Part shown: piece by piece, positions 1 through 9,473 of the stretch
Position numbering within the stretch: the first letter of the stretch is position 1
Layout: each line of letters opens with the position of its first letter
Origin: Clostridia bacterium UC5.1-2E3
Lineage (GTDB): Bacteria; Bacillota; Clostridia; Lachnospirales; Lachnospiraceae
NCBI GenBank assembly: GCA_001304875.1
Contig: BBZO01000004.1
Coordinates: 62,001-126,000, forward strand
Length of the DNA: 64,000 nt
Direction of reading: 5' to 3'
The notes under the pieces: model-generated
What the model saw: the letters and a program-made list of their open reading frames with translations, nothing else
What the model was told of the DNA's origin: nothing
The model's database searches: none
Made by a program: the position numbers and the translations under genes

Positions 1-2
1 GC

Positions 3-608
3 ACCTACGAGGGATGCTTAAAGTGCATCGAGGCAGGATTTTCCTCCATCATGTTCGACGGTTCCCACTACCCCATCGAGGAGAATGTGGAGAAGACCAA
101 AGAGTTAGTAAAAATCTGCGCGGAGAAGGGCATGTCCCTGGAGGCTGAGGTCGGCTCCATCGGCGGCGAGGAAGACGGCGTTGTCGGTATGGGCGAGTGC
201 GCAGACCCGAACGAGTGCAAGCAGGTGGCGGATCTCGGCGTGACCATGCTGGCCGCAGGCATCGGCAACATCCACGGCAAATATCCGGCGAACTGGCCGG
301 GACTCAGCTTCGAGACTCTGGCAGCCATCAAGGAGCAGACCGGCGACATGCCTCTGGTTCTTCACGGCGGCACAGGCATCCCGGAGGATATGATTAAAAA
401 GGCAATTTCCCTCGGCGTTGCGAAGATCAACGTAAACACCGAGTGTCAGCTTTCCTTTGCGGCGGCGACCCGCAAGTACATCGAGGCAGGCAAGGACTTA
501 GAGGGCAAGGGATTTGACCCGCGTAAGCTCCTGGCTCCCGGCGCCGAGGCGATCAAGGCCACTGTGAGAGAGAAGATTGAGCTTTTCGGCTCCGCAGGCA
601 AGGCTTGA
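3..608 (+). CDS. fba: Class II fructose-1,6-bisphosphate aldolase, C-terminal part
   Basis: This is the last ~201 residues of a class II (zinc) aldolase, which cleaves fructose-1,6-bisphosphate to two triose phosphates in glycolysis. The reading frame is open from base 3, so the N-terminus lies outside the window. Visible family signatures are GSIGGEEDGV, the zinc-ligand segment AGIGNIHGKYP, the second zinc/phosphate loop LHGGTGIP, and the Schiff-base-free active-site run INVNTE. The C-terminus ends KIELFGSAGKA, as usual for class IIB enzymes of Firmicutes. A terminator-like hairpin follows at 642-676. I am confident of the family; the symbol could also be written fbaA. Confidence 0.95.
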   Translation, partial: TYEGCLKCIEAGFSSIMFDGSHYPIEENVEKTKELVKICAEKGMSLEAEVGSIGGEEDGVVGMGECADPNECKQVADLGVTMLAAGIGNIHGKYPANWPGLSFETLAAIKEQTGDMPLVLHGGTGIPEDMIKKAISLGVAKINVNTECQLSFAAATRKYIEAGKDLEGKGFDPRKLLAPGAEAIKATVREKIELFGSAGKA

Positions 609-641
609 TTCTGACGTGAAAGCGGCTTAGGACAGATCGGA

Positions 642-676
642 TAGGCGTTCTCTTCACCGGGAACGCCTATATTTCT
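642..676 (+). terminator. Terminator-like hairpin after fba
   Basis: A perfect 10-bp stem (642-651 with 662-671) closes a 10-nt loop and is followed by a short weak T-rich stretch. It sits 34 bases after the fba stop and before glnN, so it probably separates the two transcripts. Confidence 0.6.
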
Positions 677-724
677 TGCGCGGCAGCGCGCATGTTTATA
701 TTTTATAGTGAAAGGGAATGGCAG

Positions 725-2840
725 ATGAGCGAACGTATCGACGTTACAGAGATTTTTGGGAAAAATGTGTTTAACGACTCCGCCATGCGCGAGAAACTCC
801 CAAAGAGCGTTTACAAAAAATTAAAGCAGACCATCGAGGACGGGGCGGAGCTGGATCCGTCCATCGCGGATGTGGTGGCCCATGGGATCAAGGACTGGGC
901 CATCGAGAGGGGCGCGACCCACTACTCCCACTGGTTCCAGCCCATGACGGGAGTCACCGCGGAGAAGCATGATTCCTTTATCTCCGCGCCCACCAGCGAC
1001 GGCCGCGTGATCATGGAATTTTCCGGAAAGGAGCTCATAAAGGGAGAGTCGGACGCCTCCTCATTTCCGTCCGGCGGCCTGCGCTCCACGTTTGAGGCCA
1101 GAGGCTACACCACCTGGGACTGCACCTCGCCGGCGTTCTTAAGAGAGGACAATCTGGGCGTGACGCTCTACATACCGACGGCGTTCTGCTCCTACCGGGG
1201 CGAGGCGCTGGACAAAAAGACCCCGCTTCTCAAATCCATGGAGGCCATCAACGAGCAGTCCCTGCGCATCCTGCGCCTGTTCGGCAACACCACGTCGAAG
1301 CGCGTGGTTCCCTGCGCAGGTGTGGAGCAGGAGTATTTCCTCATCGACAAGGCAAAATATCTGCAGAGAAAAGATCTGATTTACACGGGGCGCACCTTGT
1401 TCGGAGCCATGCCGCCCAAGGGACAGGAGATGGATGACCACTACTTTGGAAGCATCCGCCCCAGGATCGGCGCATTTATGAAGGATGTCAACGAGGAGCT
1501 GTGGAAGCTGGGCGTCAGCGCCAAGACGCAGCACAACGAGGTGGCTCCGGCCCAGCACGAGCTGGCTCCCATTTACACCCAGACCAATGTGGCCGTGGAT
1601 CACAACCAGATGACCATGGAGACACTGAAGCGCACGGCCAGCAAACATAATCTGACCTGCCTGCTGCACGAGAAGCCGTTTGCCGGCGTGAACGGCTCCG
1701 GAAAGCACAACAACTGGTCTCTGACTACCAACGACGGCATCAACCTGTTTAACCCCGGCGAGACGCCCCACGAGAACATCCAGTTCCTTCTGGTGCTGGG
1801 CTGCGTGATGAAGGCGGTGGACCGCCACGCGGATCTTCTCAGGGAGTCCACGGCGGTTCCCGGCAATGATCTCCGTCTCGGCGCCGCGGAGGCGCCGCCG
1901 GCAATCATTTCCATGTTCCTGGGCGAGCAGCTGGAGGACGTGATCGACCAGCTCTGCAGCACGGGCGAGGCGACCCACTCCCCGCAGGGCGGTACCTTTA
2001 AGACCGGCGTGGCCAGTCTTCCGGATTTCGCCAAGGACGCCACCGACAGAAACCGCACGTCCCCGTTTGCGTTCACGGGCAATAAGTTCGAGTTCCGCAT
2101 GGTGGGCTCTTCCGACTCCGTATCCTCCCCCAACGTGGTGTTAAACACCATTCTGGCGGAGGCATTCCGCGAGGCGGCGGACGAGCTGGAGGCGGCTGAG
2201 GACTTCGACATGGCCGTGCACAATCTGATCAAGCGGCTGATGGTGGAGCACAGAAGAATCGTGTTCAGCGGCAACGGCTACTCCGAGGAGTGGGTCGTGG
2301 AGGCAGAGCGCAGAGGACTTCCCAATCTGAAATCGGTGGTCGATGCGGTGGATTCTCTTGTCACCGATAAGGCGGTGAAATTATTCGAGAGTTTCGGCGT
2401 CTACACGAAGGCGGAGCTGGAATCCCGCGCGGAGATCGAGTACGAGGCATACAAAAAGACCGTCAACATTGAGGCCAAAACCATGCTGGATATGGCGGGC
2501 AAGCAGATCATCCGGCGGTGGTGCGCTACACCACACAGCTGGCCCAGTCCATGAATGCGGTGACGGCGGCCTGTCCGGAGGCGGATGTGTCCGTGCAGAA
2601 GGAGCTGCTTCTGGAGTGCTCGGATCTGCTCTCCGAGATGAAGCGGGCGCTGGCCGGTCTGGCGGATGTGACGGCGAAGGCCGCGGCCGTGCAGGGCACG
2701 AAGGAGTGCGCGTACGCCTATCATGATCTGGTGGTTCCGGCCATGGAGCGCTCAGACGCCCGGCGGACAGACTGGAGATGCTGGTGGACAAGGAGCTGTG
2801 GCCCATGCCCAGCTACGGCGATTTAATATTCGAGGTGTAA
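725..2840 (+). CDS. glnN: Glutamine synthetase type III
   Basis: Makes glutamine from glutamate, ammonia and ATP in the cytoplasm. The restored protein is about 705 residues, the size of GSIII rather than the ~450-residue GSI. Typical GSIII features are the N-terminal block around [31 protein letters not shown], and the catalytic core [11 protein letters not shown] with [20 protein letters not shown]. The ATG at 725 (MSERIDV) is preferred over an upstream in-frame ATG at 692. Two single-base deletions break the frame: a C near 2515 ([10 protein letters not shown]) and a G near 2746 ([11 protein letters not shown]). With both restored the protein ends SYGDLIFEV at 2840. These look like sequencing errors, not decay, because the reading frame is well conserved on both sides. 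Confidence 0.93.
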
Positions 2841-2859
2841 GGACGGAGGGGGACGAATT

Positions 2860-4181
2860 ATGATATTCATAAAAAATGGACGGGTAATCGATCCTGCGCG
2901 CGGCGTGGACCGCGTGGAGGACGTACTGATTGAAGGTGGAAAAATCGCGGCAGCCGGCGAGGAGGCCAGCGCGCGCGCGGCGGCAGCCGGAAGAGCGGAG
3001 CAGATGCGGATGACGCACAGCCGGGCAGGCCGGAACTCACAGTTATCGACGCAGCCGGCCTGGTGGTTGCGCCTGGTCTCATGGACGTGCACGTGCATTT
3101 CCGTGATCCGGGGCTGACCTACAAGGAGGACATCCACACGGGCGCGGAGGCGGCAGCCAAGGGCGGCTTCACCACGGTGGTCTGCATGGCCAACACGAAG
3201 CCGCCGGTAGACAACGTGGAGACGCTTCGCTACGTCATTGAGGAGGGAAAGAAGACCCCCATCCACGTACTGTCGGCAGCCACGATCACCAAAGGCATGA
3301 AGGGACAGGAGCTGGTGGACATGGACGCCCTGAAGGCGGCCGGGGCCGCCGGCTTCACCGACGACGGCGCGCCGATCATGGACCAGAAGCTTTTGAAGGC
3401 GGCCATGGAGAAAGCGGCGGGGCTCAACCTTCCGCTCAGCTTCCACGAGGAGGACCCGTCGTTCATAGAAAATAACGGAATCAACAGGGGCAGGGCGTCC
3501 GAGCATCTGGCATCGGCGGCTCCCCGGCGCTGGCGGAGGACGCGCTGGTGGCCAGGGACTGCATGATCGCCCTTCACACCGGCGCGCCGGTCAACATCCA
3601 GCATATAGCTCCGCCAACGCGGTGGCCATGGTAAAACTCATCAAGGCGCTGGGGGCCGACGTGACCGCCGAGGTGACGCCTCATCACTTTACGCTCACCG
3701 AGACGCGGTGCTCACCCACGGGGCCATGGCGAAGATGAACCCGCCGCTGCGCACGGAGAAGGACCGCAGGGCCATTCTGGCGGGGCTTAAGGACGGCACC
3801 ATCGACATGATTGCCACCGACCACGCGCCCCACAGCGAGGCGGAGAAATCCGGCCCGGTGGAGAAGACCATGAGCGGCATTATCGGCCTGGAGACGGCGC
3901 TGGCGCTGGCGGTGACCAACCTGGTGCGCCCGGGACATTTAACGCTCCTGCAGCTGATGGAGAAGATGAGCTTAAATCCTGCAAGGCTCTATCGCCTGGC
4001 GGATCCGGTGATTGAGGCCGGGGCCGCGGCGGATCTGGTGATCTTCGACCCGGAGGAGGCGTGGACCGTGACCGAGGAGGAGCTTCGCTCGAAGTCGAAG
4101 AACACCCCGTTCCTGGGACAGAAGCTTTTCGGGCGGGTGAAATACACCATCTGCGGCGGAAAGGTGGTTTATAAAGACTGA
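2860..4181 (+). CDS. pyrC: Dihydroorotase
   Basis: Catalyses the reversible cyclisation of carbamoyl aspartate to dihydroorotate in pyrimidine synthesis. Metal-binding DVHVHFRDPG lies near residue 65, ANTKPPVDN follows, and the late metal/active-site motif is DMIATDHAPHS. The C-terminal NPARLYRLADPVIEAGAAAD is typical of class I bacterial dihydroorotases (~425-440 residues; restored length ~441). GGAGGGGG precedes the ATG at 2860. Four single-base deletions break the frame: near 2995 (G), 3510 (G of GGGC), 3608 (C) and 3702 (G of GGC). Such dense damage in one conserved gene fits sequence error. An acidic/alanine-rich stretch around residues 40-60 looks lineage-specific. The stop overlaps the next start (TGATG), so the two genes are translationally coupled. 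Confidence 0.92.
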
Positions 4182-4890
4182 TGAAATCTTACCGCACACT
4201 GTTTTTTGACGTGGACGGCACGCTGCTGGATTTTGACCGGGCGGAGGCCGTGGGGATCCGGGAGGTGCTCCGCCGGTACGGACTGCCAGCCACGGACGAG
4301 AATGCCGGGCTCTATCACCGGGTCAACGCGAAATGCTGGCAGGAGTTCGAGGAAGGGATTCTGAGCCGGGAGCAGGTGGTCGTCGAGAGGTTTCGCCGGT
4401 TTTTCGGGTTGAAAGGCATCCAGGCGGACGCCGCGGAGGCGGAGACGCTGTACCGCAGCTTCCTGGACCAGTCGGCGTTTCTGATCGGAGGCGCGAAGGA
4501 GCTTCTGGAGGAGCTTAAGGAAACAGGCGTTTTCAGATGTACGTGGTGACCAACGGAGTGGCGGCCACCCAGAGGAAACGGATCCGGGCCGCCGGTATCT
4601 GGGATTACTTTGACGATGTATTTATCTCGGAGGAGCTGGACAGCCAGAAGCCGCAGAAGCTGTTTTTCGACCGCTGTCTGGCGCGGCTGGGAATCGGAGC
4701 GGACGGTGCGGAGGAGTTTTTGCGGACGGCGTTAGTCATCGGCGATTCCCTGACCTCCGACATAAAGGGGGCCTTTAACGCGGGAATCGATTCCTGCTGG
4801 TACAATCCGTCCTCGGCTCCGAACGAACGGCAGATTCCGGTTACCTATCAGATAAAGACGCTGGAAGAAATAAAAGAAATTTTATTATAG
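4181..4890 (+). CDS. HAD-family hydrolase, YjjG-like nucleotidase
   Basis: A HAD subfamily IA phosphatase of ~236 residues. Motif I is FFDVDGTLLDF (nucleophile and general acid Asp), motif II VVTNG, a lysine in DSQKPQKLFF serves as motif III, and motif IV is VIGDSLTSDI. This pattern and the length match YjjG, a house-cleaning pyrimidine nucleoside 5'-monophosphatase; coupling to pyrC would suit a nucleotide role, but the substrate is inferred. One C is missing near 4532 (KETGRFQMYVV), which splits the frame. A start overlap with pyrC indicates one operon. Confidence 0.85.
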
Positions 4891-4902
4891 GAGGATATTA
4901 CT

Positions 4903-5322
4903 ATGAAAGACAACACATGTGCGTACTGCATGCAGGGAGAACTGGTGGCGAAATTCGGCTACCCCATCTGCCAGATGGATTCCGGCTATCTGTACCTTTT
5001 CAAGGAGCAGAGCAAGCGCGGCCGCGTGATCCTGGCCTACAAGGATCATGTGAGCGAGATGGTTGACATCTCCGACGAGGAGAGAAATGCGTTCTTCGCC
5101 GATGTGAACAAGGTGGCCAAGGCCCTTCACAAGGTATTCAAGCCCAACAAGGTGAACTACGGCGCTTACGGCGACACCGGCTGTCACCTCCACATGCACC
5201 TGGTTCCGAAGTACGAGGGCGGCGACGAGTGGGGCAGCACCTTCCAGATGAACCCGGACAAGATTTATCTGACCGATGAGGAGTACGAGGAGATGGCACA
5301 GGCCATCCGCGACGCTCTGTAA
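4903..5322 (+). CDS. HIT-family (histidine triad) hydrolase
   Basis: A 139-residue histidine-triad protein. The active-site triad is seen as CHLHMHLVP near residue 97. HIT proteins hydrolyse or transfer nucleotide phosphoesters, for instance adenosine phosphoramidates or dinucleoside polyphosphates; the exact substrate cannot be read here. The N-terminal CAYCMQG pair of cysteines resembles the zinc-binding start of some HIT proteins. AGGAGG stands 9 bases before the ATG, and the gene follows the HAD gene by 12 bases, so it is probably the last member of the pyrC operon. Confidence 0.88.
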   Translation: MKDNTCAYCMQGELVAKFGYPICQMDSGYLYLFKEQSKRGRVILAYKDHVSEMVDISDEERNAFFADVNKVAKALHKVFKPNKVNYGAYGDTGCHLHMHLVPKYEGGDEWGSTFQMNPDKIYLTDEEYEEMAQAIRDAL

Positions 5323-5346
5323 AAAAGACGACCGAGGATTGAGAAC

Positions 5347-6845
5347 ATGAGAACATCGCTTGAACGCGGCGCGGGCCTCTTAATGCCCATCTCCAGCCTC
5401 CCGTCCCCCTTCGGGATCGGGACGCTGGGGGCCGCCGCCTATGAATTTGTGGACTGGTTGAAAAGAGCCAGGCAGAAATACTGGCAGGTGCTCCCGGTGG
5501 GCCCCACCAGCTACGGGGACAGCCCCTACCAGTCGTTCTCCGCGTTTGCGGGGAACCCCTATTTCATCGATCTGGACACCCTGGTGAAGGAGGGACTTCT
5601 GACCTACGAGGAGATCAACGCCTGTTACTGGGGGGAGAACCCGTCGAAGGTGGCCTATGACGCCATTTTCTACTACCGGTTCCCGCTTCTGCGGAAAGCG
5701 TTTGAGAGAAGCGGTCATAAGGGGACGGAGGCGTTTGAGGACTTCTGCCGGGAAAATGAGAACTGGCTTCCCGACTACAGTCTCTACATGGCCTGCAAGG
5801 CTCATTTTGAGCACCGCGAGTGGCTTACATGGGACGAGGATATCCGCTTCAGAAAGCCGGAGGCCGTGAAGAAATACGGGGAAATGCTCGGGGAGGATGT
5901 GGAGTTCTGGCAGTTTCTGCAGTACAAATTCTTCGAGCAGTGGAATAAGCTGAGGATATACGCCAACGACCAGGGCATCAAAATCATCGGCGACATCCCG
6001 ATTTACGTGGCCCTGGACAGCGCCGACGTCTGGGTGCACCCGGAGCTTTTCCAGCTGGACGAGGAGAATCTGACGCCGGTCAAAGTGGCAGGAGTGCCGC
6101 CGGACGCGTTCTCCGACGACGGGCAGCTCTGGGGCAATCCGCTTTACGACTGGGACCGGCTGGAGGAGACGGACTTCGCGTGGTGGAAAGACCGGATGAA
6201 GTCGCTGGCGCGGCTCTACGACATCGTGCGCATCGACCATTTCATCGGTGTGGTGGAATACTACTCGATCCCTACGGGGCGACGGACGGAAAGACCGGAG
6301 AGTGGAGAAAGGGGCCGGGAAAGAAGCTGACGGACGCCATCGATACCGTGGTGGGCGGGACGAAGATCATCGCCGAGGACCTGGGCGTGTTCAATCCCAA
6401 TGTGAAGAAGCTTCTGGAGGAGACCGGTTATCCGGGCATGAAGATCATCGAGTTCGCCTTCAGCGGCGACCGCTTCAACGAGCATCTGCCGCACATGTAC
6501 GACCGCAACTGCGTGGTCTACGGCGGAACCCACGACAACGAGACGCTGGCCGGGTATTTTAAGCCCGAGAAGCGGCAGTGGTGGGAGCTGCAGTACATCG
6601 CCGACTACCTGGGCGCGGCCCATCAGACCGAGGTGGTGGACAAGGTGTTCCGCACCGCCTACGGTTCCGTGGCCAGCGTGGTCATCTTCCAGGTGCAGGA
6701 TGTGTTAAAGCTGGACAACGACGCCCGCATGAACACACCGGGCACCGTGGGAGGCAACTGGCAGTGGCGCATGACGCCGGGCCAGCTGAAAGACCAGCAC
6801 AGGGACACGCTCTCCTGGCTGGTGGATACCTACGGGCGTTTCTAA
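5347..6845 (+). CDS. malQ: 4-alpha-glucanotransferase (amylomaltase)
   Basis: Transfers alpha-1,4-glucan segments between maltodextrins in starch/glycogen breakdown. GH77 signatures are RGAGLLMPISSLPSPFGIG at the N-terminus, GDSPYQSFSAFAGNPYFIDL, DIPIYVALDSADVW, the nucleophile region VRIDHFIG, the acid/base region IIAEDLGV and THDNETLAGYF. The restored length is 499 residues, normal for the family. One C is missing from a CCCC run near 6273 (YSIPYGATDG), which splits the frame. The stop overlaps the convergent phosphoesterase gene by four bases, leaving no room for a terminator between them. Confidence 0.94.
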
Positions 6846-7441
6846 AGGTCCGGGTACTCGAAATCGTATCTCTCGTAGGCGTTGATGACTGTGGTCCGGC
6901 CGCACTGCGAGAGACGTTTGTACGCGCCTCCATAGCTGGAGTGCACATGGCCGTGGATGAAATACTGCGGCGAATACTGATCAATCAGACGGCGAAAGGC
7001 CTGGAACCCCGTGTGGGGCAGGTCCTCGCCGTCGTTCAGTTCAAAGGCCGGGGAGTGGGTCAGCAGGATGTCGAAGCCCCCGGCGCGCCACAGCTTGTAC
7101 CTGAGCTTTAAGACGCGCAGGTTCATGTCCCACTGGCTGAACTGGTGGGGGCCCGGCTTGTAGCGCATGGATCCGCCCAGCCCCAGGATCCGCACCCCCC
7201 GGTAGGTGAAAATCTCATCCTCGATGCATATGCATCCTTCCGGCGGCCGGTTTTCGTAGCCGGCATCGTGATTTCCGTGGACGTAGAGCACCGGCGCGTG
7301 GGTGAAGGTGGCGAGAAATGACAGATACTCCGCCGCCAGGTCCCCGCAGGAGAGGATGAGCTCCACCCCCTCTAATTTCTTTGGTTCAAAATAGTCCCAC
7401 AGATATTTTGATTCTATGTCAGAGACTGCTAATATCTTCAT
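6842..7441 (-). CDS. Calcineurin-like metallophosphoesterase
   Basis: A 199-residue phosphoesterase. Metal-binding motifs run in order: SDIES (D-x-x), SCGDL, VHGNHD, LLTHSPAF and IHGHVH, which is the full set for a di-metal calcineurin-type active site. No signal peptide is seen, so it acts in the cytoplasm. Bacterial members act on phosphodiesters or nucleotides; the substrate is unknown here. The start codon overlaps the stop of the upstream ParB-like/BMP gene (ATGA), so the two are translationally coupled. The stop is convergent with malQ. Confidence 0.85.
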   Translation of the reverse strand: MKILAVSDIESKYLWDYFEPKKLEGVELILSCGDLAAEYLSFLATFTHAPVLYVHGNHDAGYENRPPEGCICIEDEIFTYRGVRILGLGGSMRYKPGPHQFSQWDMNLRVLKLRYKLWRAGGFDILLTHSPAFELNDGEDLPHTGFQAFRRLIDQYSPQYFIHGHVHSSYGGAYKRLSQCGRTTVINAYERYDFEYPDL

Positions 7442-9339
7442 GGCTTTATCCCCTGTAATTCCATCAGCGGCTGCGTGCGCTCCTTGAGCTCCCCGGCGAG
7501 GGGGATGCGGCCCTCCACGTTCTCCGCCAGCCAGTTCATGGTGATGATCTCCATGGGGTCAGCCGGTGACTCTCGTCCTCCTGCACCACGCCGCTCTGGG
7601 AGATCAGAACGCCTCGAAGGGGTGAAAGGAGCTGGAGATGAGCCCGCGCCGCAGGTATTCCACCAGCCGTCTGGTGGAGGCGGGAAGGTTCTTCGAGTAG
7701 ACGGCGTCCACGACGCCGGAGGACATGCCCCACCAGTAGTTGATGGCCTTGCCGCTGTCCGAAAATCCCTGGCTCTTCCAGGAGCCGGATAAAATACTCC
7801 GTATGATCTTCTCGTAGAATTTCCCCCAGTGCCACAGCGGCGTCGCCAGGTTCACCGGGCTTTCGCCGCTCACGTTGTAGAGCCCGAACTGCCGGGAGGC
7901 GTGGATGGGCGTGATCATGTCCTGGCTGGAGATCAGGGAGATTTTCTTCTCTCTTAAAGAGGCCACCACGTCGTGATCCTTTAAGGACGACCATTCCAGG
8001 AAAATCTTCGCCCGCGGTTGGTGAGCAGTGCTCCCAGCGCGAAGGCGTTGATGTTGGCCGCGGCCCCGTAGATGGGGCAGTCTGCCACGTAGCCGATGCG
8101 GCCGTTTTCCGCCATGGCCCCCGCGATGGCTCCGCAGAGGTATTTGGCCTCGTACATCCGGCCGTAGTAGGTGCGCAGGAGCTTGTGGGGGGTGTTGAGG
8201 GAGCAGTTTAAAATCTTCATTTCCGGAAATTCCGCGGCGGCCTTCAGGCTGGCTCCCAGAAGCTCCGGGCTGGTGGTGAAAATGACCTGGCTTCCCTCGT
8301 CCACCGCCCGGCGGATGGCCTCGTCCGCCTGCGCCGGCTCCACGTCCGGAATGGTGGAGGTGACGGTCTCCTCCCGGAACACCTGGTCCAAATGCCTGCG
8401 CCCCAGCTCGTGGGCGTAGATCCAGCTGGATTCCTTCTCGTTTCCCGTGTGGATGAACGTGATGCGGAGGCGGCGGGGCGCCGTGGGGATGAGAAGATTC
8501 AGAAGATTTTTCTTTTCGCTCTCCGCCGGCTCCATGGACAGCTCTACCTTTGGGTTCGCCGGGTTGATGAGGAGCTCATCCCACAGCTTTCCCAGATCCT
8601 CTTTAAGCTCGGGGAGCGTGCGGGTTTTAAAAGTGTCGTAGCCGAAGATGTTCAAGTAGGTTAACAGGGCGTCCCCCTCGGTGATGGGGAGGCGGTCGCC
8701 GCCCCGGCTGCGGAACGCCGTCTGGAAACGGGAGAACGCCGCGTTGAAGTAGGAGCGGGTCTCCTCGTCCCAGGGATTTAAGGTGTCCGCGCTTACCAGG
8801 GCGGCCAGCTTTGCAAAGCTTCCCTCGCGGCTGAACCATACACTGTTGGACCCGGACAGGCGGTAAAACTCCATAAATTCATAGTAGATTTTATTTTCAG
8901 TCTCCCCGGTCCGCCTGGGAACCATACGCGTGACGATGGCGGGAACGGTGGGGGAGGAGACGTACTTAAGCACGCTGACCCGCTTGTTTCCCTCCATGAT
9001 GTAGAAACGGTTCATGAACTCGTAGGCGATGACGGGCGTGTGGATCCCCTCGCTTATGTGGGAGTCGTAGAGGGCCGTCCATTTGGCGGAAAACTCCGTC
9101 TTAGGCTCCAGAAGCGGCATGAAATTGGGCGCGAAGGCCGTGCGCCGTCCCACGCTCTTTGTGCCGGCGATGAGCTCCGTGGGGATCTGCACCAGCCCCA
9201 GGTTCACCTCGGAGACGATGTCCACGAAGGAGGTGATCTCGTCCAGCACCTGCAGATAGGGGTATTCCCCGCGGGAAAGGTGCAGGTGATAGTCTTTTCT
9301 TCCGGCCTTTAAAGCCTTCATATAATCCTCATGCGGCAT
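7438..9339 (-). CDS. ParB-like domain fused to BMP-family (PnrA-like) binding domain
   Basis: The restored protein is ~634 residues. Residues ~40-150 look like a ParB/sulfiredoxin-type N domain: proline/leucine-rich lead-in, then YIMEGNKRVSVLKYV, which matches the G-x-x-R box. From residue ~300 the sequence is a BMP/PnrA nucleoside-binding fold: ITFIHTGNEKESSWIYAHELG, QVIFTTSPELLGASLKAA, YLCGAIAGAMAENGRIGYV and INYWWGMSSGVVDAVYS. PnrA domains are normally extracellular lipoproteins; here there is no signal peptide or lipobox, so it is probably a cytoplasmic ligand sensor. The start at MPHEDYMKAL has GGAGGG in front; a longer frame exists but lacks a site. Three bases are missing (near 7998, 7612 and 7558). 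The function is not established. Confidence 0.75.
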
Positions 9340-9382
9340 ATCTGTCCCTCCTTTAAAAATTTTCCATATATGATACTTTAGC

Positions 9383-9428
9383 ATTATAGCAAAAAAAGCT
9401 TGCAAAATCAGTAGTTTCCTGTAAAATA
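9383..9428. promoter_or_regulatory. Divergent promoters between BMP-fusion gene and ABC-F gene
   Basis: On the + strand TTGCAA (9400-9405) and TAAAAT (9422-9427), 16 bases apart, precede the ABC-F gene. On the - strand an extended -10, TGCTATAAT, reads from 9391 down to 9383 toward the ParB-like/BMP gene; its -35 is weak. The two promoters face apart over about 45 bp. Confidence 0.6.
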
Positions 9429-9473
9429 AAAAGGATCATTGTGATATTGCGATTTTAGAAAGGTAAGAAGAAC

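Noticed and set aside
1139-1978. Long - strand open frame opposite glnN
   Set aside because: It mirrors codon composition of the strongly conserved GSIII frame and shows no domain or ribosome binding site.
2510-3710. Calling glnN and pyrC pseudogenes
   Set aside because: The breaks are single-base, conserved motifs continue in the shifted frames, and the same kind of break occurs in essential ribosomal genes.
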